Below, in pieces: positions 12,893 to 21,601 of a DNA stretch of 64,000 nt. The notes under the pieces are model-generated. The model made no database searches, had not been told where the DNA came from, and saw only the letters and a program-made list of their open reading frames with translations. Within the stretch, counting starts at the first letter, position 1. Each line of letters starts with the position of its first letter. The stretch spans positions 1 through 64,000 of the IMG/VR virus record IMGVR_UViG_3300046736_000061, one strand, 5' to 3'. Position numbers and translations under genes: made by a program. This stretch comes from a virus.

Positions 12893-14224
12893 ATGAGTAA
12901 AGATTTAAATATTAATCTGCATGCCTTACATCCGGGGCAGTTGGAAGTCTACGAAAATCGAGCTAGATTTAACGTATGCTCATGGGGTCGCCGGGGAGGT
13001 AAGAGCGATTTGAGTTATCCGCTTTTTGCAGAGATATGTAACCATAACCTTAAAAACAATTTATCGGAAGATATGGCTTATATGGCTCCGACATATAAAA
13101 ATTTAAAACCTATTTGGAGAAGGTTTTTAAAAGTTTTTGAGCCTATAATCAGCAGTACAAATACTACAGACTACACGGCGACGATTTTAGATCAGTTCGT
13201 TATTGAATTTTGGAGTCTTGATAAACCAGAAAACATTCGTGGACGTGAATATAGACGTGTTATTATTGATGAGGCGGCCTTAATTTTAAATTTACAGGCT
13301 GTTTTTAAACTTATCATCCTTCCTACGCTTGGAACTTTACAAGGAGATGCGTGGTTTTTTTCTACCCCTCGCGGATTTAATGATTTTCACTACTTTTACG
13401 AACTTGGACAGAATCCGATTTTCACAGATTGGGTAAGCTGGATTCGTCCAACTGCAATGAATCCGTTTTTCCCGCCAGAAGAACTTGAAGAACAGCGAAA
13501 ATTACTCACCCCCGAAGAATTTGCTCAAGAATGGGAAGGAAAATTCGTTGCTTTGGGTAATTCGCCATTTAATACCGATGATTTTCATAAACATCAGACT
13601 TATGAAGGTTGTTTAGCAACAATTAAAGACCAAATTCCCCTTTATCATATTTGTTATTGGGATATTGCTGATAGTGAAGATGGGGATTATACTGCTTCTG
13701 TTCGTTTAACCATCACTGACACTCCAAATTTCATCTTATCGCGTCCTTTTGCTCGAAAAGGCAAATGGGGAGCGAATTACGAGTCGGTAGTTGCTCATAT
13801 TTTAGCAAATCCAGATGCTATTCACGTCTTTGAAACGGAAGGAGTTGGCGGAATTGCTTGGTATATGATTAGTACAGACCCAAGATTGAAGGGTATGAAC
13901 ATGATGCCAGCCGGTCGTGCTTTTACACGTCAAAATAAGGAAGAAAGAGCAAATATTTGGGCTATTGAACTTAGAAATAAGCGTATGCACCTTATTCAAG
14001 ATGCTGGCTATCAAGATTTGCTTAGACAAGTTGCCGGTTATCCACATTTTGACAATGATGATTATATAGATAGCGTTTCTGGCGGCTTTTTAACCTTTGT
14101 TTATATTTACGGTGGCTATGAGAAGTTATTAGAGTCTAAAATTTTAGCACCGCAGACTGCTAAAGAAGATAAATACGATTATCGTACAGAGCAGTTAGTG
14201 AATCAATTAAGAGATTTGTATTAA
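12893..14224 (+). CDS. terminase large subunit
   Basis: A 443-residue packaging motor protein. Walker A GRRGGKS at 32-38, Walker B VIIDE at 123-127, ATPase coupling motif STPRG at about 157-161. The C-terminal RNase H-like nuclease has the acidic residues of YWDIADSEDGDY (about 255-266), VFETEG and DNDDYIDS near 395. Full length for the family. It packages DNA at the portal. No Shine-Dalgarno. Confidence 0.93.
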   Translation: MSKDLNINLHALHPGQLEVYENRARFNVCSWGRRGGKSDLSYPLFAEICNHNLKNNLSEDMAYMAPTYKNLKPIWRRFLKVFEPIISSTNTTDYTATILDQFVIEFWSLDKPENIRGREYRRVIIDEAALILNLQAVFKLIILPTLGTLQGDAWFFSTPRGFNDFHYFYELGQNPIFTDWVSWIRPTAMNPFFPPEELEEQRKLLTPEEFAQEWEGKFVALGNSPFNTDDFHKHQTYEGCLATIKDQIPLYHICYWDIADSEDGDYTASVRLTITDTPNFILSRPFARKGKWGANYESVVAHILANPDAIHVFETEGVGGIAWYMISTDPRLKGMNMMPAGRAFTRQNKEERANIWAIELRNKRMHLIQDAGYQDLLRQVAGYPHFDNDDYIDSVSGGFLTFVYIYGGYEKLLESKILAPQTAKEDKYDYRTEQLVNQLRDLY

Positions 14225-14231
14225 GGAGAGA

Positions 14232-14254
14232 TAGCTAGACATAATGTCTAGTTA
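14232..14254. repeat. R1 palindrome, centre 14243
   Basis: Directly after the TerL gene, preceded by AAGGAG. Near-perfect symmetry (TAGCTAG/CTAGTTA arms). Confidence 0.93.
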
Positions 14255-14260
14255 AAAACA

Positions 14261-14596
14261 ATGTTAGAATATTGCTTATGGTTAGCCGCTTGTGTTATAT
14301 TGATAATGTTTTCGTTATTTACTATCGCTTTTGGTATTTTTGGTATTGTTTTTTGTATCAAACAATCCTCTCTTTGGTTAAGCATAATTCTTGATAACAT
14401 CACTTCTTGGGTAAAACTTTTTAGGCATCCTATATTCGCTATTGCGTTAGATGCGAAAGACTTAGATTCGTTAAACAGCAAGTACACCGACATAAACTTA
14501 TATGAACTTCTTACAACCATATACCGCAATAGACGAGAACGAATATCTAAGCGACGAAAAGACGCAGAACGTCAAAGCCTTACAATTAAACCCTAA
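14261..14596 (+). CDS. small membrane protein overlapping the portal gene
   Basis: A 111-residue protein with two hydrophobic helices at about 1-32 (LWLAACVILIMFSLFTIAFG, IFGIVFCI) and a basic C-terminus. The last 95 bases overlap the portal gene in another frame. The ATG follows R1 by a few bases. A real gene is plausible because the membrane part lies outside the overlap. Confidence 0.5.
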   Translation: MLEYCLWLAACVILIMFSLFTIAFGIFGIVFCIKQSSLWLSIILDNITSWVKLFRHPIFAIALDAKDLDSLNSKYTDINLYELLTTIYRNRRERISKRRKDAERQSLTIKP

Positions 14597-15977
14597 ACAA
14601 TTTATCGGCACACGTAATCCTCTCGGAAATACCATTGATAAAATGACTTTGCTTCGGCAGTCAAACGTCGATTTTATTCCTCTCGGCACAAATCGCACTA
14701 TTCGTACCTCTCCACTTGTTGAAGATTCCACAATCAACTACAAAGAAGCATATGCAGAAGCGGCGGCTATCTATTTGCTTAACCCACTTGCTTTTTCTGC
14801 TACAAGTTTAATTGCTGATTCAATTGCAGACGCTAGGGTGATTGTTGAAGAAAAGAATGGCACTATTTGGGAAGAACATACAGAAAATCCACTTGACTAT
14901 TGGATAAATGAAACAGAGCCGAATCAGTCAATGGATATTTATGAACTACTTCGTGCTTATATGACGCATTTTCATACGTTTGGAAAAGTTCATATAGTAA
15001 TGTTCCAGAAAAACGAAGTCTTACCTAATGGAAAATTAAGCACTCGTAATAATTGTTTTGACATTATCTATCCCGGTCGAATGGCCGAAGATACTATAAA
15101 TAATCCTTATGGCTCTAATTGGTATTTTAATCCTGTGGGCACAGAAGATATTTATCCAATAAATGCTACAGGACATTTTATGGATGTTTGGTATAATCCT
15201 ATTGCACATTCCACAGGCGTATCGCTTCCAATGAATCCTTTGCGTGATACATTCATTCTGTATAAGTTATATATTAATCAGATAAAAGGGTTTTTCTATA
15301 ATGATGCCACTCCCTCTCATGTTTTAACTCGCGTAGTAGACCAGAATAAAGAAGCAATGGCTAACTCTATTAACGATGTTGATATAGATAGAGCCGTTCA
15401 AAGAATACAAGCACAAGTTGGCCGACGAGGTAAAAATCCAAACGGTATTTTAGGACTTCGTGGCGATTGGCGGCTAACGCAAATGGGTAGTAAGTTGCCC
15501 GAACTTGTTATGGCTGAATTATTTCAGTTAATGCAAGCTGATGTATCGGGTGTTTATAAAATTCCTGCTTCTTTATTTTGGGCGGGTATGGTTGCGGGTG
15601 GTCAACGTGCTTCTAGGGCACAAGATTCTATTGATTTTTATTCACAGAAAATAGAGCCACTTCAAACTAGGGTTATTAAAAGACTTGGTAAATTTCTTGT
15701 GCCTTTATTCATTAAAAATACAAAATCAAAGTTTCGTCTTAATTTTGATCGTAGTGAAATGGCGCTTGCTCAATATGCTCGTAATAAAGATGCGGCAATG
15801 TACGAGCGATGGTGGAAGGAAACTATTATTCCAAGACGCACAATTTTGAATTATTTGAATGAATCTACGCAAGGATTTACCGAAGAAGAATTAAATTCTT
15901 TATATACCGCAGGAAATAATCAAGACTTAAATGGTGCGAGTCCGAGACAATTAGAGACGATGAACGGTAACGTATAA
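14502..15977 (+). CDS. portal protein
   Basis: A 491-residue protein in the standard place between TerL and protease. The central part has FHTFGKVHIVMFQ, the ...PSHVLTRVV segment and the ADVSGVYKIPASLFWAG motif typical of HK97-like portals, with the C-terminal RTILNYLN helix. It forms the dodecameric ring at the capsid vertex. ATG 14502 is assumed; 14643 is a later possibility that would remove the overlap. Confidence 0.85.
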   Translation: MNFLQPYTAIDENEYLSDEKTQNVKALQLNPKQFIGTRNPLGNTIDKMTLLRQSNVDFIPLGTNRTIRTSPLVEDSTINYKEAYAEAAAIYLLNPLAFSATSLIADSIADARVIVEEKNGTIWEEHTENPLDYWINETEPNQSMDIYELLRAYMTHFHTFGKVHIVMFQKNEVLPNGKLSTRNNCFDIIYPGRMAEDTINNPYGSNWYFNPVGTEDIYPINATGHFMDVWYNPIAHSTGVSLPMNPLRDTFILYKLYINQIKGFFYNDATPSHVLTRVVDQNKEAMANSINDVDIDRAVQRIQAQVGRRGKNPNGILGLRGDWRLTQMGSKLPELVMAELFQLMQADVSGVYKIPASLFWAGMVAGGQRASRAQDSIDFYSQKIEPLQTRVIKRLGKFLVPLFIKNTKSKFRLNFDRSEMALAQYARNKDAAMYERWWKETIIPRRTILNYLNESTQGFTEEELNSLYTAGNNQDLNGASPRQLETMNGNV

Positions 15978-15992
15978 AATAAATTTAAAAAC

Positions 15993-16021
15993 TTGACTTT
16001 TATTTTTTTATAGTGTATTTT
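15993..16021 (+). promoter_or_regulatory. candidate promoter before the capsid genes
   Basis: TTGACT (15993-15998), 17-base spacer, TATTTT (16016-16021) in a T-rich gap. Would give extra transcription of protease and capsid genes. Confidence 0.45.
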
Positions 16022-16052
16022 ATAGATTGTCCTGTATTTTATTCCTTCATTC

Positions 16053-16075
16053 CAAATAGACATAATGTCTAGTTA
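16053..16075. repeat. R1 palindrome, centre 16064
   Basis: Left arm degenerate (CCAAATAGACAT). Upstream of the protease gene. Confidence 0.88.
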
Positions 16076-16083
16076 AAACGCTT

Positions 16084-16848
16084 ATGTTATATAAAATAGT
16101 TGAAAGCGATGCCGGTGCAGTTAAGTCTGTGAAGACTCGCATGATTGAAGCAACAGGCATCCTCTTTGGCTCACCTGACCAGAAAGATTCTGATGGAGAT
16201 TTTTTTCACACCGACACTGAAACAGGAATGGTTAACGGAGCGCAACGCCCGTTTATGATTCAACATGGATGGTCTTCTGTTTACGGTAAGAATAAATTAG
16301 CCGATGCAATTTTTGAGCAAAACGGTGACGGTTGGATTTATTCCGCTACCTTTCTTGACACTCCGCTTGGCAATCAGGCATTTGCAGAGGTAACCTCCAG
16401 ACCTTACAGGTCATCTTCGGGTGCGGCAGGACATACAGTAACAACCACTCGCGTTAAAAATGCCAACCAGATAGAAACTTGGATGGTTGCTGAAATCTCT
16501 GGTACGCAAACTCCAGCAGACCCGAACAATCCTTATATTCAACAAAAAACCAAAAGTGATTATATGGCTCAAGCCATTTATGAAATGTTCGATGGTAATA
16601 AAATTTTCCTTACCGACCTTGTTAATCAATCTAAAGAATTTCAAAAATCCCTTATTGAACAAATCAACTCTGTGCTGAGAGGTGAGAACGCCAGTCGCGA
16701 AGCACTTGCTCAAAAATTACTTGACCTTAAAAACGGTTTTACTTCGGGCGAGAAGTTTCAAATAACCGACGAATGGAAATCTTCATTCGACGCGGACTTT
16801 GAAGATGTCGTCAAACCTATAGAACTAATCAAATTGCAGTTAAACTAG
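16084..16848 (+). CDS. prohead maturation protease
   Basis: A 254-residue protein placed between portal and major capsid. The N-terminal half shows the prohead protease layout: DSDGDFFHTDT, an isolated MIQHGW (catalytic His region), then SRPYRSSSGAAGH with a Ser-rich motif, and WMVAEISGTQTPADP. It would cleave the capsid delta domain during maturation. The tail (about 170-254) is helical. Its TAG is in a partial R1. Confidence 0.75.
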   Translation: MLYKIVESDAGAVKSVKTRMIEATGILFGSPDQKDSDGDFFHTDTETGMVNGAQRPFMIQHGWSSVYGKNKLADAIFEQNGDGWIYSATFLDTPLGNQAFAEVTSRPYRSSSGAAGHTVTTTRVKNANQIETWMVAEISGTQTPADPNNPYIQQKTKSDYMAQAIYEMFDGNKIFLTDLVNQSKEFQKSLIEQINSVLRGENASREALAQKLLDLKNGFTSGEKFQITDEWKSSFDADFEDVVKPIELIKLQLN

Positions 16849-16856
16849 ACATAAAA

Positions 16857-16879
16857 TGACTAGACATTATGTCTAGCTA
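16857..16879. repeat. R1 palindrome, centre 16868, with a partial copy
   Basis: A near-perfect copy preceded by a partial one (TAAACTAGACAT at 16840-16851) in tandem. The partial copy carries the TAG of the protease gene. Confidence 0.92.
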
Positions 16880-16895
16880 ACGAGAGGAAAACAAT

Positions 16896-18536
16896 ATGAA
16901 AATTGGCGAAATGCTTAAAGCATTAAAAGAAAAAAGAAACGCTCTGGCAACAGAGTTGAACACAGAAGGTTTGGCGATTCAAGAAAAACGTGCCAGTCTA
17001 GAAGCCGAATATAAAGGTAAAGAAACTGAACAGGTTTTTATTGATGGAATGGTTGAATTGAACGCACGTAAGGAAGTTCAAAAAACTAAACGGGCAGAAG
17101 TTCTTGCGTTAGACGAAGAAATTGAAGCATGTATTCCTATCAAAATGCTAGAGTCCGCGGGGGTTAGCGAAGAAGACCTTGCTAAAGCGGCGGCACTAGC
17201 AGTTACTTCGGGCAATGGTCAAGTGCCTTATAGACAAAATAACCGCACCGCACCTACAGGTGGCAATGCTTTGGGTTATCGATTTGGTGAGCAGTTCCAG
17301 AAATTTCTTGCACATACCGATTTAATTGGCGCAGAGAAAGTGAGAAACCTCGGTGGCCCGGTTTTCAAAAGTAAAAATGGTGGCAATTTTCATAGTGCGG
17401 CATCTTTTCATGGTATTTTAGGAAATGGAGTTTCTGAAATTGACGAAGTTGGTGATGACCTCGGACTTGAATTAGGAAAACATTCAGAGGTTCAAAAAAC
17501 TCTAAAAGATCGCAGGGCGGCAAGTGTAGTTAACGCTACAAAGTCGATGTTTACACAGCATCCTATAGCCGGTGGTGACGGTTCGTTGTTTTCTCCAGAA
17601 AGTGTTTTTCCTGGCAACACTGGTGGCTTGTGTGAATTTATTATTGATAACGACATGCCCTTATGGCCATATCCGCCTTCATGCTTTATGGACTGTTTGC
17701 CTGTCCGTAGGATAGCAAAGTCGTATGTATTGTTTGCGCGTCAAACTCTGCGTATTAATAATGCTTCGGCAGTTGGCGAATCGTTGCAATTAGCGGCGGG
17801 AACTGAACCAGAAAGCAGAACGACGGATGATGCGATTGATTTTCGCGTTTTGAAACCGGAATCGCAATTTGGTTTCAGTCAAGCGAAAGCGTGGACTGTT
17901 ACCTATGCTGATACGCTTCCCGTGTCGGAAGAGTTTCTTGAAGACTGTCCGACCGTTGCAGACGCGGTTGAAACTCAACTGATGGAAAATGTTCGTCAAG
18001 AATTTTACCGTCAAGTTTTGCTTGGCGATGGTTCAGAAGGTGCTTATCCGGAAATTACTGGCCTACTTGCACAGGTTGGCTTGTCTACTCGTATTCACAG
18101 AGGCGCGGCTTCGTATATGGGTAACACCACTCCTACAGGTGACGTTGCTGACAATATGCGTGAAACGATCGTTCGTGCAATTTTTGACGCAGAAGCATAT
18201 GGTTATGAAGTTGATTGTATCATTATGAATCACGATGATTATACAACGATGGAATTTCTGAAAGACGAAATGGGTAAACCTCTCTATACGGAAGCAGAGA
18301 AAAATACTATTAAAGGCGCGAAGGTTTGCAAAGATGTTCGTATGCCAGCAGGTACAGCATTAGTTGGAGCGTTCCGTCAAGTTGTGCAGGTACTTATTCG
18401 TCGTGCTATTCGTCTTGATATTGGATGGATTGATAAGCAATTTGCACAGGATATGCTTACCCTTCGCGCTTCGATGCGTGGCGGCTTGCTTGTAAAAGTT
18501 CCTCACGCGCTTGTTCGCATTACTCAACTTGCTTAA
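16896..18536 (+). CDS. major capsid protein, HK97 fold with delta domain
   Basis: A 546-residue protein. Residues 1-110 are a charged coiled coil (delta/scaffolding domain); the HK97-type shell domain follows, ending TLRASMRGGLLVKVPHALVR. A typical strand and E-loop region is at about 290-330. GAGAGGAAAACAAT gives a good ribosome site, unlike most structural genes, consistent with high expression. A weak terminator follows. Confidence 0.88.
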   Translation: MKIGEMLKALKEKRNALATELNTEGLAIQEKRASLEAEYKGKETEQVFIDGMVELNARKEVQKTKRAEVLALDEEIEACIPIKMLESAGVSEEDLAKAAALAVTSGNGQVPYRQNNRTAPTGGNALGYRFGEQFQKFLAHTDLIGAEKVRNLGGPVFKSKNGGNFHSAASFHGILGNGVSEIDEVGDDLGLELGKHSEVQKTLKDRRAASVVNATKSMFTQHPIAGGDGSLFSPESVFPGNTGGLCEFIIDNDMPLWPYPPSCFMDCLPVRRIAKSYVLFARQTLRINNASAVGESLQLAAGTEPESRTTDDAIDFRVLKPESQFGFSQAKAWTVTYADTLPVSEEFLEDCPTVADAVETQLMENVRQEFYRQVLLGDGSEGAYPEITGLLAQVGLSTRIHRGAASYMGNTTPTGDVADNMRETIVRAIFDAEAYGYEVDCIIMNHDDYTTMEFLKDEMGKPLYTEAEKNTIKGAKVCKDVRMPAGTALVGAFRQVVQVLIRRAIRLDIGWIDKQFAQDMLTLRASMRGGLLVKVPHALVRITQLA

Positions 18537-18551
18537 TTAAATCAAAACAAA

Positions 18552-18579
18552 GGGGCGGTGAAATTCCGCTCCGTTAAAT
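18552..18579 (+). terminator. attenuating hairpin after the capsid gene
   Basis: GGGGCGG (18552-18558) with CCGCTCC (18566-18572), one G-T pair, then GTTAAAT. Weak T-tract, probably partial termination. Confidence 0.5.
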
Positions 18580-18601
18580 AACTGGACATAATGTCTAGCT
18601 A
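18579..18601. repeat. R1 palindrome, centre 18590
   Basis: After the capsid terminator; an R2 hairpin follows at once. Confidence 0.92.
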
Positions 18602-18606
18602 AAACA

Positions 18607-18620
18607 GACTCTAAAGAGTC
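18607..18620. repeat. R2 hairpin
   Basis: GACTC-TAAA-GAGTC preceded by AACA. Same as the copy at 32035-32048. Confidence 0.7.
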
Positions 18621-18639
18621 AAAAGGAGATAATTTCAAA

Positions 18640-19044
18640 ATGGCTAGGAAGAGTGGTAAATTAATTGAGAATAGCGAATCCGCTATTATATCAGAAGCAC
18701 ACGCGGCGAACAATCCGAATATGACTCGTATTATAGAGGCGATGTCACATAACTTTAAAGCGGGTTCGGGCAGTAACAGTTTGGAACGTACAGCGGTGAT
18801 TCCTAATCCGCGTGACGTGTACGAAGTGAAAGATGGTAGAGTGGTTTTGATAGCTATGGCAGGTTGGGCTGTTTCGATTGAAGAAAAAGCAGAAATTGAT
18901 CGCATATTAGCAGACCCAATTCAGAAGGAAAACAACGAGAAGATTTGGGCTAGTCAAGACGAACTTGGAATTAAATCACGCAAGGCAACCGTAGGTTATA
19001 AGGAAGTTAAAGTTTTAAATCAGCCTAACGAAGACGACGATTAA
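18640..19044 (+). CDS. hypothetical structural-region protein
   Basis: A 134-residue protein with a strong AAAAGGAGATAATTTC site. N-terminal basic segment, a central strand region (DGRVVLIAMAGWAV), acidic C-terminus (NEDDD). It lies between capsid and head-tail adaptor, so a head-completion or decoration role is possible. No family recognised. Confidence 0.65.
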   Translation: MARKSGKLIENSESAIISEAHAANNPNMTRIIEAMSHNFKAGSGSNSLERTAVIPNPRDVYEVKDGRVVLIAMAGWAVSIEEKAEIDRILADPIQKENNEKIWASQDELGIKSRKATVGYKEVKVLNQPNEDDD

Positions 19045-19049
19045 CAACT

Positions 19050-19658
19050 ATGATTTCTTATGCTAAGACAACAGATTGTATTGATGTTATTCCAAGTTTT
19101 GCAGAAGTCGTTGAAGGCTCTCCCGAACTGGAAGCAACCTTAGCACAAAAACTACTTGACGCATCACGGTTATTTGAAACAGAAGTTTTGGTTGGTGTTG
19201 ATTACTTTGCAAAAGCAAGCGACGAATTTACTACAAAACGTTTTTACGGTGACGGTACGCAGTATTTAAGATTCCTCCCGTTCACAGAAATTGAAGAAAT
19301 TTTAGATGCAGAAGGTGAGGTAATCGACAATTCAGAAGATGATGTGTACCGAGTTGATTTTGATACATACACTTTAAAATGGCTTGCCACTTCTAGTTTT
19401 TGCCGAAGTATGCTATCCTTAGATTATGTAGACGTATCTGCCAAATGGGGTTTTGCTTGTATTCCAGAAGATGTGAAATTGGCCGTTAAATATATGGGGT
19501 GTATGTTGTTTTTGGCAACCCCACAAGCGAGAAGCGGTTTACAGTTTACAGGTGATGCGGAAACACAGATTAGCAGTTTACGAACTAATTTTAATCGCAT
19601 AGCCGATCAGTGGAGAGCAAGGAATCATCATTTGCAATTGGGAATAGGAGCAGGATAG
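19050..19658 (+). CDS. head-tail connector (gp6-like adaptor)
   Basis: A 202-residue protein with an N-terminal helix pair, strands around RFYGDGTQYLRFLPF and the helical CIPEDVKLAVKYMGCMLFL segment characteristic of gp6/gp15-type adaptors that dock under the portal. Position after the capsid fits. No Shine-Dalgarno. Confidence 0.7.
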   Translation: MISYAKTTDCIDVIPSFAEVVEGSPELEATLAQKLLDASRLFETEVLVGVDYFAKASDEFTTKRFYGDGTQYLRFLPFTEIEEILDAEGEVIDNSEDDVYRVDFDTYTLKWLATSSFCRSMLSLDYVDVSAKWGFACIPEDVKLAVKYMGCMLFLATPQARSGLQFTGDAETQISSLRTNFNRIADQWRARNHHLQLGIGAG

Positions 19659-19660
19659 AT

Positions 19661-19879
19661 ATGGAAGCGGAACAAGTACAATTAATCGCAAGTGACCCAA
19701 TTTTGACATATTTTGAATATGAACATTTACCACCAAAATTGCAAAAAATCAGTAAAGAATTTCACTCTATGGCTTGGGATGTGATTATTGCGAATATTCC
19801 AAGAAGCCCCGAGCGTACCGTAGCTTTACGTAAATTATTAGAATCAAAAGACGCGGCAGTTAGAGCCTCATTAGAATAA
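19661..19879 (+). CDS. two-helix hairpin protein, Acb2/Tad1-like in layout
   Basis: A 72-residue protein starting at ATG 19661 (an earlier in-frame ATG at 19610 lies in the previous gene). It has the pattern YFEYEHLPPKLQKIS, a helix, IPRSPERTVALRKLLE and SKDAAVRA, shared by a widespread family of very small phage proteins. The helix - P-x-ER-x-AL - helix layout also resembles Acb2/Tad1 hairpin proteins that sequester cyclic nucleotides made by CBASS or Thoeris defence. That homology is tentative. Confidence 0.6.
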   Translation: MEAEQVQLIASDPILTYFEYEHLPPKLQKISKEFHSMAWDVIIANIPRSPERTVALRKLLESKDAAVRASLE

Positions 19880-20365
19880 ATGAATTTCATAATGTCCTCA
19901 CCTACGTTTGACGATTATCAGGATAAAATCCGAAGTCAACAAACGCAATTGTTAAGCACTAAGTTAGCAATGGAGACGTTATTAACAGCAGAGCGAGAAG
20001 ATGTTGATAAACAGTTTGATGAAAAGCAAGGAAGCTGGAAACAGTTAGCGCCTTATACTGTTGCGAAAAAAGAAGAGGCTAATGCTGATCCTCGCACTCT
20101 GCACGAAACGAGAGCAGGTTCTGGTTTACGATTAAGGGATGCATATAAACAAACAGGCCACGTTGAAGAAGACGGAACTTTAGTATTTGATTATCCAGTT
20201 GAAAAGCCTTATGCTCAAGACCATCAAGAAGGCGTTGTAGGCGAACCTTCTAAAACTGAAAAACGTTTTGATAAACCTAAGAAGTTAAAGAAAAGACGTA
20301 AGAGTATAGTTGAACAACGTAACGATAAATTAGATAGAGAATACGAAGATAGGTTTTTTAGGTAG
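19880..20365 (+). CDS. tail completion / virion morphogenesis protein
   Basis: A 161-residue protein with WKQLAPYTVAKKEEA, a Thr-His/Leu-rich stretch LHETRAGSGLRL and DYPVEKPYAQDHQEG, matching tail-completion (gpG/gpS-like) proteins in which a conserved HQ.G motif follows a strand. It has a basic C-terminus. It begins directly after the preceding stop. The TAG is inside R1. Confidence 0.65.
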   Translation: MNFIMSSPTFDDYQDKIRSQQTQLLSTKLAMETLLTAEREDVDKQFDEKQGSWKQLAPYTVAKKEEANADPRTLHETRAGSGLRLRDAYKQTGHVEEDGTLVFDYPVEKPYAQDHQEGVVGEPSKTEKRFDKPKKLKKRRKSIVEQRNDKLDREYEDRFFR

Positions 20366-20381
20366 ACATTATGTCCAGTCA
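20359..20381. repeat. R1 palindrome, centre 20370
   Basis: Left arm gives the TAG of one gene and the right half gives the ATG (20371) of the next. Confidence 0.93.
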
Positions 20382-20562
20382 ATTACAAGCACAATTAGAA
20401 CGACTATATAAACTTGAGGTAAACGTAACACTATCTTCCGATTGGGATAATCAATGGACGGTTTCGCTTGGTAATAAGTTAAATCCCGCCACAGAAACAA
20501 GCGGCCTAACCCTTGACGAAGTAGTAGAATGGCTATCGACAAAACATTTGAATAATGCCTAA
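20371..20562 (+). CDS. small protein starting in R1
   Basis: A 63-residue protein beginning MSSQLQAQLE; its first codons are the right half of R1. It has a predicted strand-helix layout (WDNQWTVSLGN, LDEVVEWL). The stop overlaps the next start by 8 bases. Function unknown. Confidence 0.65.
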   Translation: MSSQLQAQLERLYKLEVNVTLSSDWDNQWTVSLGNKLNPATETSGLTLDEVVEWLSTKHLNNA

Positions 20563-20743
20563 TTTACCAAAAAGACCATTAGATTTCGCAAGGGTAGCCA
20601 AGTCCGAGAAAGGTGGACAGATTATATCGAGCGTTCAATTGACGCAATGGAGTAGAATTTTTGGATGGACGTATCAGCCCCCGACATCTGTGGCCTCTCT
20701 GTTATCGAAGGATGCGGCGAACAAATCGAAATCGAAGAAATAA
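20555..20743 (+). CDS. small basic protein
   Basis: A 62-residue lysine-rich protein overlapping its neighbours at both ends (8 and 79 bases). Lies among head-tail genes. No recognised domain. Confidence 0.55.
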   Translation: MPNLPKRPLDFARVAKSEKGGQIISSVQLTQWSRIFGWTYQPPTSVASLLSKDAANKSKSKK

Positions 20744-21114
20744 AAATTCTTCTTTTTCAACAGAAGTTAATACTTCAATTTGAAGAGATTCTAGGGAAAA
20801 TTAAAGAGCCGAAAATTATTACAGGATTTTTAGAAACTCCAACGGTATCGAATTTGACAGTGACGTTTCGGCCAGATACGATTGATGACATTCATTTTGA
20901 TATGAGCAAGAAACGAATTTCATTAAATCTTATTTTACAAACTGCCGAGACGATGATTAAACCGGCTTTTGAACAAGTGAATGGATTGGCTAAAGTTTGT
21001 ATAAATATCGTTAGAGTATTGCAATTACGATACGGATTTATTTATAAAGTACGCTATACTTTAACTAATAACAACCAGATTATTTTAAATCTGAATATAG
21101 AAACAAGCGTTTAA
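20665..21114 (+). CDS. tail terminator-like or hypothetical tail protein
   Basis: A 149-residue protein overlapping the previous gene by 79 bases. It contains DICGLSVIE, a motif also seen in the tail protein at 21602 (DICGLAVVE). The second half has strand-rich segments (RYGFIYKVRYTLTNNN, IILNLNIETSV). Position before the tail tube region suits a tail terminator; the fold is not recognised. Confidence 0.55.
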   Translation: MDVSAPDICGLSVIEGCGEQIEIEEIKILLFQQKLILQFEEILGKIKEPKIITGFLETPTVSNLTVTFRPDTIDDIHFDMSKKRISLNLILQTAETMIKPAFEQVNGLAKVCINIVRVLQLRYGFIYKVRYTLTNNNQIILNLNIETSV

Positions 21115-21115
21115 A

Positions 21116-21565
21116 ATGAATTTTATAGAATTAACTGCCGCAGAATTACAAAAAGTCCAAGATTTGAAAGACTCCTTTCTTATAGTAGAGTCTCAAGTTT
21201 ATGGGCAAGTTTCTGATTTTAGATACCATATCGCATTTGGTGAAAATCTCGTAGAAGAATTTGAGAAGCGCGAGATTGGACGTGTCATTAAAGATAGTGG
21301 TCGTACCATTGGCTACTGGCAAAACCTCGCCGGTAAAGGTGTTTATAAACCCAATCTTGTAAGTCTTCAAAACTATCCTGATAATGTATCGAAGATTTTA
21401 AAGACTCGTGAAGAGGCTAGATTAACAGTTACGAGCAAGACGTGGGTAGAGATTATAGGTCTTTGTCCTTTTGATACTGAATTTAAAACAATGTTAGGTC
21501 TGAACGAAAAGACCGTTAAGGTAAGTCCGAAGCGTAAAACCGCTAAAAGCAAAACAGCAAAATAA
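21116..21565 (+). CDS. hypothetical tail-region protein
   Basis: A 149-residue protein with a basic C-terminus. ATG 1 base after the previous stop. Strand-helix mixture, no recognised domain. R1 follows directly. Confidence 0.6.
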   Translation: MNFIELTAAELQKVQDLKDSFLIVESQVYGQVSDFRYHIAFGENLVEEFEKREIGRVIKDSGRTIGYWQNLAGKGVYKPNLVSLQNYPDNVSKILKTREEARLTVTSKTWVEIIGLCPFDTEFKTMLGLNEKTVKVSPKRKTAKSKTAK

Positions 21566-21585
21566 CTGGACATAATGTCTACTTA
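21563..21585. repeat. R1 palindrome, centre 21574
   Basis: Left arm TAA is the stop of 21116-21565. Confidence 0.92.
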
Positions 21586-21601
21586 GAGAGGAAAATAAAT
21601 T

